Source of the DNA: CAZFNQ01 sp964520375
GTDB taxonomy: Bacteria; Patescibacteriota; Saccharimonadia; Saccharimonadales; JANWIN01
NCBI GenBank assembly: GCA_964520375.1
Contig: CAZFNQ010000017.1
Location: 1 to 9,267 of the forward strand
Direction: 5' to 3'
Length of the DNA: 9,267 nt
This document shows, in pieces, positions 1 to 5,235 of the stretch. The position numbers were made by a program, and so were the translations under genes. The stretch's first letter is position 1. Each line of letters begins with the position of its first letter. The notes under the pieces were generated by a model, which saw nothing but the letters and a program-made list of their open reading frames with translations, did no database searches and was not told where the DNA came from.

Positions 1-924
1 CATAGCTTCAATCGGGTCTTCAGTAGCCGAGTAGGTAATATTCTTTTTGATACGCGTAGTTCCGGTGACGGTCAGTATAGAAGTACCAATACCATGAATT
101 TTTACACCTAACTTCTGCAGAAATAAACAAAGATCCTGAACCATGTAATCGGCACTGGCGCCCTGGATGATGGTCGTAGCATTAGTCCTAGCAGCGGCCA
201 TAAGAGCGTTGTTGGTAACGGTGTTGCCTTGTTCATACAAGACTACTCGCTCAGCTGGCACCTTTTTGCGTACATTAACTTCATAAAAACCACTTCGGGC
301 GACAACACTAACACCGAACTGCTCCAGCGCATATAAATGAGGCGCTACTGTCCGCCGGCCAATTTTACATCCGCCGGAGTAGGGGATTTTAAACTCCGTG
401 GCTTCATGCATCAGTGATCCCAGCAACATCAAAACGCTGCGGGTTTTACGGGCTGATTCACCGTTAATATGTTTTAAATCGAATTTGCGGGGCGGGCGAA
501 TCTCAAGATCTGAATCTAACCACTTTATTTTTACGCCAATACTTTCTAGTACTTCAACAATGCGGTTGACTTCCTCAATCTTTGGCACCGATTTTAAGCG
601 TGTAACTCCTTGGTTTAATAAGCTGGCGCAGAGTAGGGCGACAGCCGCATTCTTACTGGTCTTAAGCGCAATTTCACCATGCAGTTCATGGCCGCCTTCA
701 ATTCGTAAATTGATGCCACCTTGGCCCAAGCTAATCAGCTGCTTGTTAAGTACGTCACTGATACGTCCCATCGTTTCCAGGCTTAAGTTTTGCTTGCCGT
801 GTTCAATTCGGTTGACGGCTGACTGACTGGTTCCCAGTCGCTTAGCAAAAGCCGCCTGAGTTAAACCGCGCTCTTGCCTTATCTGGTAAATAAGATGACC
901 AATCTTTTCGTTAGTGCTATTCAT
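1..924 (-). CDS. murA: HTH-MurA fusion: XRE-type DNA-binding domain plus UDP-GlcNAc 1-carboxyvinyltransferase (3'-truncated)
   Basis: My translation gives 308 residues from the ATG at 924 to the window edge, with no stop. Residues 9-60 form an XRE/Cro helix-turn-helix (ERGLTQAAFAKRLG, then TSQSAVNRIEHGK). From about residue 71 the chain is a MurA (EPT/RT3 fold), the enzyme that transfers enolpyruvate from PEP to UDP-GlcNAc in the cytoplasm as the first committed step of peptidoglycan synthesis. Visible active-site residues match E. coli MurA: K91 and N92 (K22, N23), R162 (R91), C186 in GGCKIG (C115) and R191 (R120). The spacings between them agree within two residues. The rest, including the counterparts of D305 and R397, lies outside the window. 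Standard MurA has no HTH, so the roughly 65-residue N-terminal extension is unusual. The intact catalytic residues argue for an active enzyme rather than a sensor only. The start follows a strong promoter by 10 nt, and no other in-frame start exists between them. The MurA assignment is firm; DNA binding is inferred. Confidence 0.93.
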   Translation of the reverse strand, partial: MNSTNEKIGHLIYQIRQERGLTQAAFAKRLGTSQSAVNRIEHGKQNLSLETMGRISDVLNKQLISLGQGGINLRIEGGHELHGEIALKTSKNAAVALLCASLLNQGVTRLKSVPKIEEVNRIVEVLESIGVKIKWLDSDLEIRPPRKFDLKHINGESARKTRSVLMLLGSLMHEATEFKIPYSGGCKIGRRTVAPHLYALEQFGVSVVARSGFYEVNVRKKVPAERVVLYEQGNTVTNNALMAAARTNATTIIQGASADYMVQDLCLFLQKLGVKIHGIGTSILTVTGTTRIKKNITYSATEDPIEAM

Positions 925-926
925 TG

Positions 927-957
927 ATTCATAAATTATACCCCCTGTGGTATGAAT
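927..957. promoter_or_regulatory. Nested inverted repeats in the murA promoter, candidate operator
   Basis: ATACC (938-942) and GGTAT (949-953) are inverted around a 6-nt centre lying mostly in the spacer between the -35 and -10 boxes. ATTCATA (927-933) and TATGAAT (951-957) form a second inverted pair around the same stretch. A protein bound here would block RNA polymerase. The HTH domain of the adjacent MurA is the obvious candidate ligand, but that is inference. Confidence 0.45.
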
Positions 958-962
958 ATCAA
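935..962 (-). promoter_or_regulatory. Strong sigma70-type promoter of the HTH-murA gene
   Basis: On the minus strand, TTGATA (957-962) and a perfect TATAAT (935-940) are separated by 16 nt. The -10 box ends 10 nt before the ATG at 924, so the transcript should start about 3-5 nt before the start codon. There is no room for a Shine-Dalgarno sequence, which suggests a nearly leaderless mRNA. Confidence 0.75.
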
Positions 963-1009
963 TAATATTCTGCAACTACTAGGGTAGTACTATATTTCTC
1001 TGGGTTGGC

Positions 1010-1018
1010 TGTTAAAAT
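1010..1018 (+). promoter_or_regulatory. Probable extended -10 promoter of glyA
   Basis: TGTTAAAAT fits the extended -10 pattern TGnTATAAT with one mismatch. No good -35 box sits 17 nt upstream, which is typical of extended -10 promoters. Transcription would start near 1025 and give a leader of about 59 nt. Confidence 0.45.
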
Positions 1019-1029
1019 AGATGTATGGT

Positions 1030-1074
1030 CTAACTATTTTCTTGCCAAGAATTCATTAACGAGTTAATAGTTAG
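1030..1074 (+). promoter_or_regulatory. Structured glyA leader with two competing hairpins
   Basis: CTAACTATT (1030-1038) pairs perfectly with AATAGTTAG (1066-1074), a 9-bp stem whose 3' arm runs into the Shine-Dalgarno sequence AGGGGAG (1073-1079). A second inverted repeat, ATTAAC (1055-1060) with GTTAAT (1063-1068), uses bases 1066-1068 of the same arm. The two stems cannot form together. The layout resembles a translational switch, but I recognise no known riboswitch class in the leader. The short inner repeat could equally be a protein-binding palindrome in DNA. Confidence 0.4.
1055..1068. repeat. Palindrome TTAAC-N2-GTTAA, copy 1 (glyA leader)
   Basis: ATTAACGAGTTAAT at 1055-1068 has 6-bp inverted arms. 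Its core TTAAC-GA-GTTAA recurs twice at the 3' end of glyA, and I found it nowhere else in the window by eye. Confidence 0.6.
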
Positions 1075-1083
1075 GGGAGTGTC

Positions 1084-2343
1084 ATGAGAGATAAGGCCAT
1101 TGAAAAACTAATACTAGCCGAGGCCCAGCGACAAAGCCAGGGTCTGGAGATGATTCCCAGTGAAAACCACACCTCGACCGATGTGCTGGCAGCCCTGGGT
1201 TCGCGTCTAACCGATAAATACTCCGAGGGTTACCCCGGTATGCGTTATTACGGTGGTTGCGAAGTCGTCGATAAAGTAGAAAACCTAGCCCGTGACCGCG
1301 CTAAACAGCTATTTGGCGTTGATCATGCCAACGTCCAGCCTTATTCCGGCTCTCCGGCCAACCAAGCCGTATATTTTGCGCTGGTCAACCCGGGCGACAA
1401 AGTTATGGGTATGCATTTGTACTACGGCGGTCACATGACACACGGGCTAAAGGTTAACTTTTCCGGCACTATTTATGATTCCGTGCAGTACCATACCGGA
1501 CAAGACGGTTATTTGGACTACCAAGAAATGGCTGATATGGCCAAACGGGAAAAGCCCAAGCTTATATTCGTGGGCGCAACCGCCTATCCACGGATTTTTG
1601 ACTGGAAAAAGCTCAGAGACATTGCTGATTTATGCGGGGCTTGGCTAATTGCTGACATTTCACACATCGCTGGGCTAATAGTCGCCGGTGCCCATCCTTC
1701 GCCAGTTGGCTATGCCGATGTGGTTACAACCACAACACACAAAACCTTGCGTGGTCCCCGCGGAGCAATGATCCTATGCAACGGCAAACCGTCCAATCCG
1801 CTCAAAAAAGCCGAACGGACGCCTGAAAATCTGCCGACCCTGATTGATCGGGCTATTATCCCGGGTCTGCAAGGTGGTCCGCATAACCATCAAACGGCAG
1901 CTATCGCTGTGGCTCTACGTGAAGCCGCCCAACCAAGCTTTAAAGTCTATGGACAGCAAATTGTTAAAAATGCCAAAGTTCTGTCCAAGGAGTTATCGTC
2001 CAAGGGCTATAATTTGGTGACTGGCGGCACAGATAATCACTTGCTGCTAATTGATTTAACTAATAAGAAAGTTATTGGCGCCCAGGCCGAGGACGCTTTG
2101 GGCAAAGCCGGCATAACTGTCAACAAAAATACAGTGCCATTTGACCCAAGACCACCATTTAGTCCGTCGGGCATTAGGCTAGGCACGCCAGCCTTAACCA
2201 CACGCGGTATGAAACAAGCAGAAATGGTACAAATTGCCAGTTGGATAGATCAAGCCATCACCCACCACTCCGACGATAAAATACTTAACAAGTTAAGAAT
2301 AGACATAAAACAGTTTACGTCTAAATACCCACTACCTAGCTAG
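1084..2343 (+). CDS. glyA: Serine hydroxymethyltransferase
   Basis: This PLP enzyme interconverts serine and glycine with tetrahydrofolate, supplying glycine and methylene-THF in the cytoplasm. The 419 residues match the family length (E. coli 417). Visible hallmarks are SENHTS (26-31), KYSEGYPGMRYYGGCE (45-60), the phosphate-binding SGSPAN (88-93), D191 and H194 near the cofactor ring, the PLP lysine K220 in TTTTHK, and the C-terminal GIRLGTPALTTRG. The N-terminus is a few residues shorter than in E. coli but begins correctly before the EMIPSEN block. The ATG is preceded by a strong AGGGGAG at 1073-1079 with 4-nt spacing. The leader carries competing stems, so translation may be regulated. 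The gene is divergent from HTH-murA and convergent with the murB/DUF3052 operon, with only 17 nt between stops. Its last 20 codons contain one copy of a palindrome that recurs just after the stop codon. Confidence 0.98.
   Translation: MRDKAIEKLILAEAQRQSQGLEMIPSENHTSTDVLAALGSRLTDKYSEGYPGMRYYGGCEVVDKVENLARDRAKQLFGVDHANVQPYSGSPANQAVYFALVNPGDKVMGMHLYYGGHMTHGLKVNFSGTIYDSVQYHTGQDGYLDYQEMADMAKREKPKLIFVGATAYPRIFDWKKLRDIADLCGAWLIADISHIAGLIVAGAHPSPVGYADVVTTTTHKTLRGPRGAMILCNGKPSNPLKKAERTPENLPTLIDRAIIPGLQGGPHNHQTAAIAVALREAAQPSFKVYGQQIVKNAKVLSKELSSKGYNLVTGGTDNHLLLIDLTNKKVIGAQAEDALGKAGITVNKNTVPFDPRPPFSPSGIRLGTPALTTRGMKQAEMVQIASWIDQAITHHSDDKILNKLRIDIKQFTSKYPLPS
2281..2297. repeat. Palindrome TTAAC-N2-GTTAA, copy 2 (inside glyA 3' end)
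   Basis: ATACTTAACAAGTTAAG matches 16 of 17 bases of the copy at 2349-2365, in the same orientation and 68 nt upstream. The inverted arms CTTAAC and GTTAAG flank a central AA. It lies in the coding sequence of glyA. Confidence 0.6.
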
Positions 2344-2348
2344 ACGGA

Positions 2349-2365
2349 ATACTTAACATGTTAAG
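2349..2365. repeat. Palindrome TTAAC-N2-GTTAA, copy 3 (between convergent genes)
   Basis: ATACTTAACATGTTAAG contains a perfect 14-bp palindrome at 2352-2365. It spans the gap between the glyA stop codon and the stop codon of the convergent DUF3052 gene (TAA at 2361-2363). No T-run follows on either strand, so it is not a convincing intrinsic terminator. A protein-binding site is the alternative. Confidence 0.6.
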
Positions 2366-2756
2366 CTTTACGGCGAGTAAATTTTAAACCGCTCCAAAGA
2401 CTATCAATAGCAGCTACTTTTATATCTACCCATCCCAGAGGCAAAAGATTGTCGCGTATCACCTGCTCTGTTAAATCGGTTTTAATTTCGGACATATTAC
2501 CAACAGATTTTTTAGGCCAACTGACCCAAAGGGCTTTATTAATTTGTGATAGATCAAACTGCTGACGAAAAGCCGCCACAGATTTTTTATCAGCAAAGAA
2601 GGCATGAGCCCACGTAGCCGGCAGTTTATGTCGGATCTTAATACCATGACTAGACAAGTCATCAATTTGCCAAGCTGGCATGTCCAGGACCATAACACTA
2701 TCACCAGGTTTATAACCAAGCTTGTCTATCAGCAGCTTGCCCGAATAGTCAGCCAT
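2361..2756 (-). CDS. DUF3052 family protein
   Basis: This 131-residue soluble protein fits the DUF3052 family, whose function is unknown. The pattern seen is family-typical: an N-terminal YSGKLLIDKLGYKPGD, a middle part resembling a degenerate methyltransferase-like fold, WVSWPKK (77-83), TDLTE (93-97), and a C-terminal block WVDIKVAAIDSLWSGLKF (109-126). There is no signal peptide or membrane segment. Its ATG overlaps the murB stop codon by one base (TAATG), and an AGGA lies 8 nt upstream inside murB, so the two are almost certainly cotranscribed and translationally coupled. The coupling hints at a role near cell-wall precursor synthesis, but this is only context. Confidence 0.85.
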   Translation of the reverse strand: MADYSGKLLIDKLGYKPGDSVMVLDMPAWQIDDLSSHGIKIRHKLPATWAHAFFADKKSVAAFRQQFDLSQINKALWVSWPKKSVGNMSEIKTDLTEQVIRDNLLPLGWVDIKVAAIDSLWSGLKFTRRKA

Positions 2757-3790
2757 TAGCTGGATCCTATAAGCTCAGGTTCCTGCTCGAGAGTTATGCC
2801 AAACTCTTCTTTAACTCTAGTGACAACTTTTTGCTTAAAACGCAGCAAATCGGCTGTATTTTTAGCATGTTCATTGACAAATACCAGGGCTTGGGACGGC
2901 CAGGTGGCCATACCTGTTTCTTGGTCGTGAACACTACCAAAACCGGCTCTCTCGACTAGCCAGGCCGCTGAAATCTTGCTTTTGTTGTTATCCAGACGCC
3001 AGTAACTAATAGTCGGGTGGATGTTTAACAGTTGAATCAAATGAGATTCATCGATTACTGGATTGGCAAAAAAAGAACCATTATTGGCAACCTGACCTGG
3101 ATCAGGTAACTTAGCCCGGCGAATAGCCACAACGGCATCACGCAGGACCTTAGGTGTGTAACTGGTAATGTTATGCTCCTCAAAGTACCCTTGGACTGAG
3201 GCGTAAAAGGGTGGTTGGGGATTTGTGCGGGTTAGATGCAGCGTTAGGCTAGTAATAAAAAACCGGCCATGATCGGTTGTTTTAAAACGACTAGTGCGGT
3301 AGGAAAATCCACATTCACTACCAGCAATAGCTGTAAATTCCCGTGATTTATGATCATAGGCTTCAACACTTACCAAGACATCGGAGATTTCCTGACCATA
3401 GGCACCAACATTTTGTACCGGTGTTGCGCCAGCGGTACCAGGTATTAACGACAACGCCTCAATACCGCTTAGTCCCTCAGCTACGCTTCGCGCCACAACG
3501 CTGTCCCAATTTTCACCACCGCCTATCTTGATATAAGTATTTTCCTGGTCTTCTTCAAATTTAGCGTAGCCGCTAATTTTATTGACAATTACCAGGCCTG
3601 GATAGCCGCTATCTCCCCAAATAATGTTGCTGCCGATGCCTATCATAATAGCTGTCAGATTACTTTCGTCAGCCCATTTTATAGCTTGTTCAACTTCTTC
3701 TCGACTATGCGCCTCTGTTAAAAAGGCAGCTGATCCGCCTAGCCGCATGGTAGAAAAATTACGCAGGGAAACGTTTTTGCTTATGTTCAC
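2756..3790 (-). CDS. murB: UDP-N-acetylmuramate dehydrogenase (UDP-N-acetylenolpyruvoylglucosamine reductase)
   Basis: MurB is a cytoplasmic flavoenzyme that reduces the MurA product to UDP-MurNAc with NADPH. At 344 residues it resembles the E. coli type I enzyme (342). Visible features are the N-terminal NFSTMRLGG, the FAD-binding GIGSNIIWGDSG (51-62), GGGENWDSVV (90-99), the LIPGTAGATPVQNVGAYG block (115-132), SYRTSRFK (163-170) with R165, the catalytic serine S239 in NNGSFFANP, and a C-terminal acidic stretch (E335/E337) where E. coli has its catalytic glutamate. The start is GTG at 3788-3790. The upstream ATG at 3818-3820 is out of frame and soon stopped, and the chosen start aligns with E. 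coli MurB. A TATAAT lies only 8 nt before the GTG, so the mRNA is probably leaderless. DUF3052 follows in the same operon. Confidence 0.97.
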   Translation of the reverse strand: MNISKNVSLRNFSTMRLGGSAAFLTEAHSREEVEQAIKWADESNLTAIMIGIGSNIIWGDSGYPGLVIVNKISGYAKFEEDQENTYIKIGGGENWDSVVARSVAEGLSGIEALSLIPGTAGATPVQNVGAYGQEISDVLVSVEAYDHKSREFTAIAGSECGFSYRTSRFKTTDHGRFFITSLTLHLTRTNPQPPFYASVQGYFEEHNITSYTPKVLRDAVVAIRRAKLPDPGQVANNGSFFANPVIDESHLIQLLNIHPTISYWRLDNNKSKISAAWLVERAGFGSVHDQETGMATWPSQALVFVNEHAKNTADLLRFKQKVVTRVKEEFGITLEQEPELIGSS

Positions 3791-3798
3791 TGGCAGTA

Positions 3799-3804
3799 AT
3801 TATA
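3799..3804 (-). promoter_or_regulatory. -10 element of the murB promoter
   Basis: A perfect TATAAT on the minus strand ends 8 nt before the GTG start of murB, placing the transcript start at or within 3 nt of the start codon. No convincing -35 box is seen 16-18 nt upstream, so confidence is moderate. Confidence 0.5.
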
Positions 3805-3852
3805 ACGCACCCTTGACCATCTTTCTCTAGCCGTTAAATTACCGGACTTGCA

Positions 3853-3879
3853 TTGATATGAAGCTAGCAGTAACATAAT
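3853..3879 (+). promoter_or_regulatory. Possible promoter of the HTH-DUF3467 gene
   Basis: CATAAT (3874-3879) is one mismatch from the -10 consensus and ends 4 nt before the ATG at 3884. TTGATA (3853-3858) lies 15 nt upstream, a short spacer; TTGCAT (3848-3853) lies 20 nt upstream. No Shine-Dalgarno sequence is present, so this transcript may also be leaderless. The promoter shares a 93-nt divergent region with murB. Confidence 0.35.
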
Positions 3880-3883
3880 AGTA

Positions 3884-4426
3884 ATGTTAGACAACGGGGC
3901 TGATAATCCTTATAAAACCTTGGGCTGGCATTTAAAGTTTGCCCGCGAGCAGCTAAAAGAAAGTTTGGCTGAGGTATCTGGAGCAGTAGAAATCGAAGCT
4001 GATGCCCTAGATAAAATTGAACAGGGCGAAAATTGCCCTAGCGAAGATATATTACTACTGCTGATTACCCATTTAGGACTGGAAGACGCTGAAGCTAACA
4101 GTTTATGGCACCTGGCCGGCTTCAGTGACCAATTAAATGACACCAGCAACGGACAAATAGCCGTTAACATGCCAAATGATCTAAGAATTATATATACCGA
4201 TATGCTGCACGTCATGGTCAATGATTATGGTATTGTTATGAACTTCATGCAGGGCGCTGGTTTGGGTAACCAGCCACTGGCCGTGTCAAGAGTTGGTATG
4301 AGCAAAAAGCAAGCTCGACGGATAATCGATATATTGCAAAAAAGCCTGGACAACCCCCAAGTTAAAGCTAAGCCTCGATTTTTACCGACTCCCAAAAAGC
4401 ACAAAGACGCAACAGATATTAACTGA
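3884..4426 (+). CDS. XRE-family HTH protein with a C-terminal DUF3467-like domain
   Basis: The 180-residue protein has two parts. Residues 14-66 look like an XRE/Cro helix-turn-helix (WHLKFAREQLKESLAEVSG, then EADALDKIEQGENCPSED), somewhat divergent. Residues 99-156 resemble DUF3467, a small domain of unknown function usually found alone: RIIYTDMLHVMVNDYGIVMNF and then VSRVGMSKKQARRIIDILQKSL. The tail from 157 is basic and rich in proline and lysine. No membrane segment is seen, so it is probably a cytoplasmic DNA-binding protein. It is divergent from murB across a short promoter region, which makes murB or itself plausible targets (inference). The ATG has no Shine-Dalgarno sequence. Its TGA stop abuts the -10 box of the following tRNA genes. 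HTH assignment is good; DUF3467 assignment is by remembered family pattern. Confidence 0.85.
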   Translation: MLDNGADNPYKTLGWHLKFAREQLKESLAEVSGAVEIEADALDKIEQGENCPSEDILLLLITHLGLEDAEANSLWHLAGFSDQLNDTSNGQIAVNMPNDLRIIYTDMLHVMVNDYGIVMNFMQGAGLGNQPLAVSRVGMSKKQARRIIDILQKSLDNPQVKAKPRFLPTPKKHKDATDIN

Positions 4427-4432
4427 TATAAT
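4424..4432 (+). promoter_or_regulatory. Extended -10 promoter of the tRNA-Arg pair, starting at the upstream stop codon
   Basis: TGATATAAT at 4424-4432 is a perfect extended -10 (TGn plus TATAAT). Its first three bases are the TGA stop codon of the HTH-DUF3467 gene. Transcription would begin near 4439, about 7 nt before the first tRNA. No clear -35 box is visible. Confidence 0.6.
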
Positions 4433-4445
4433 CAAAATTCAACCA

Positions 4446-4522
4446 GCCCCGTTAGCTCAATTGGATAGAGCGTCGGTTTCCGGTACCGAAGGTTGCAGGT
4501 TCAATTCCTGTGCGGGGTACCA
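4446..4522 (+). tRNA. tRNA-Arg (anticodon CCG), CCA encoded
   Basis: The cloverleaf is complete: acceptor GCCCCGT with GCGGGGT, D stem GCTC/GAGC, anticodon stem TCGGT/ACCGA around loop TTCCGGT (anticodon CCG, reads CGG), T stem GCAGG/CCTGT around TTCAATT, discriminator A and genomic CCA. A20, an arginine identity base, is present in the D loop. The terminal acceptor pair is G1-U72, an unusual wobble, and G7-U66 is also wobble type. Confidence 0.97.
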
Positions 4523-4534
4523 TAGTAATAATAT

Positions 4535-4611
4535 GCCCGCGTAGCTCAGTGGATTAGAGCATCTGTCTTCGGAACAGAGGGTCGGCGGTTCGAATCCGTC
4601 CGCGGGTACCA
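4535..4611 (+). tRNA. tRNA-Arg (anticodon TCG), CCA encoded
   Basis: The cloverleaf is complete: acceptor GCCCGCG with CGCGGGT, D stem GCTC/GAGC, anticodon stem TCTGT/ACAGA around loop CTTCGGA (anticodon TCG, reads CGA), T stem GGCGG/CCGTC around TTCGAAT, discriminator A and genomic CCA. A20 is present. Like its neighbour 12 nt upstream it has a G1-U72 terminal pair. The two are probably cotranscribed from 4424-4432. Confidence 0.97.
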
Positions 4612-4647
4612 GCAATTCATGTGTACTTATGCTAGACAAAGGCAAGA

Positions 4648-4908
4648 CTAAACTTTATAAACATTTTTTCTATGACGAATTCTTATAATCAGCACGATTA
4701 ATTTACTATCGTAGATATCGTAAATGATTCTGTAGTCACCAACTCGCAGACGCCAACTTTTCGAACCAATCATCGGGCGGACATTACCTTTTCTGGGTTC
4801 TAGACTCAGTTTATCAACTGCTTTAACTATTCGTAAGCTAATCTGACTCGGTAGTTTATTAAGTTCTTTTTGGGCGCTTTTGGTAAATTCAACCGCGTAA
4901 TTGCTCAT
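4648..4908 (-). CDS. RelE/ParE-family toxin of a type II toxin-antitoxin pair
   Basis: The 86-residue protein has the RelE/ParE pattern: N-terminal VEFTKSAQKELNKLP with two helices, RPMIGSKSWRLRVGDYRIIYDI (44-65), and a C-terminal strand with IRHRKNVYK (77-85). RelE members cleave mRNA on the ribosome and ParE members poison gyrase; the sequence does not settle which applies. The length is typical. Its ATG overlaps the antitoxin 3' end by 20 nt, so expression depends on upstream translation, as is usual for such pairs. The stop lies 36 nt from the oppositely oriented tRNA-Arg genes and I see no terminator between, so readthrough would run antisense to the tRNAs. Confidence 0.93.
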   Translation of the reverse strand: MSNYAVEFTKSAQKELNKLPSQISLRIVKAVDKLSLEPRKGNVRPMIGSKSWRLRVGDYRIIYDIYDSKLIVLIIRIRHRKNVYKV

Positions 4909-5128
4909 AGGTTAGACCTAGCTCTTGCAATACTTGTTCAAAAGGCACTGTAGGTTCACCTCGACGCTTTACAATTTCTTTTATATCCTCAATGTCTTCT
5001 ACCATATCGGCAAACTGCTCATTGATAATATCAGAAACTGAACGACCTTCAGCCACAGCCTTATGTTGTATAAACTTCTTAACATAGGGGCTAAGGTAAA
5101 CTGTGGTTTTTTCACTTAATCGGCTCAT
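4889..5128 (-). CDS. Ribbon-helix-helix antitoxin (CopG/RelB-like)
   Basis: The 79-residue protein begins with a ribbon-helix-helix DNA-binding region: beta strand KTTVYLSPYVKKFIQ, then helices AVAEGRSVSDIINEQF (24-39). A linker rich in acid and isoleucine follows, then the tail EPTVPFEQVLQELGLTYEQL (58-77), which is common in antitoxins paired with RelE-like toxins and would bind the toxin. It is the first gene of the pair, as usual. Such antitoxins repress their own promoter, and the palindrome in the spacer of its promoter is a good operator candidate. The ATG lies only 6 nt after the -10 box, so the transcript is probably leaderless. Confidence 0.92.
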   Translation of the reverse strand: MSRLSEKTTVYLSPYVKKFIQHKAVAEGRSVSDIINEQFADMVEDIEDIKEIVKRRGEPTVPFEQVLQELGLTYEQLRG

Positions 5129-5134
5129 AGTTTC

Positions 5135-5163
5135 ATTTTAGCGCTATAGCGTTATACCGTCAA
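5135..5163 (-). promoter_or_regulatory. Promoter and palindromic operator of the toxin-antitoxin operon
   Basis: On the minus strand, TTGACG (5158-5163) and TAAAAT (5135-5140) are separated by 17 nt, each one mismatch from consensus. The spacer holds the perfect 10-bp palindrome CGCTATAGCG (5142-5151), placed where a bound antitoxin would block polymerase. The -10 box ends 6 nt before the ATG, so the expected transcript start falls on the start codon. Confidence 0.8.
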
Positions 5164-5235
5164 GACGCTGTTATTCACTCGCCTTATAACCAAAGTTCTG
5201 ACTTCGTTGATAACGCTGTACTATTTCGCTTATAA

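Noticed and set aside
398..826. 142-residue plus-strand open frame
   Set aside because: It is antisense to the HTH-murA coding region, which shows clear family motifs through the same bases. The plus-strand peptide has no recognisable pattern.
2343..2370. Intrinsic terminator between glyA and the DUF3052 gene
   Set aside because: The palindrome is AT-rich with no loop, and no T-run follows on either strand, so it does not meet the usual criteria.
4424..4426. UGA recoded as glycine, as in Gracilibacteria and Absconditabacteria
   Set aside because: Reading through this TGA would run into the tRNA-Arg gene. Another TGA ends the antitoxin at its expected length, and no long gene contains internal TGA.
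4457..4645. 62-residue minus-strand open frame over the tRNA genes
   Set aside because: Its peptide (DGFEPPTLCSEDRCSNPLSY) is the well-known false product of reading tRNA genes antisense. The two cloverleafs explain the sequence fully.
4600..4660. Prophage or integrative element inserted at the tRNA-Arg 3' end
   Set aside because: There is no integrase gene and I found no duplicated tRNA 3' end elsewhere in the window. Only the toxin-antitoxin location hints at acquisition.
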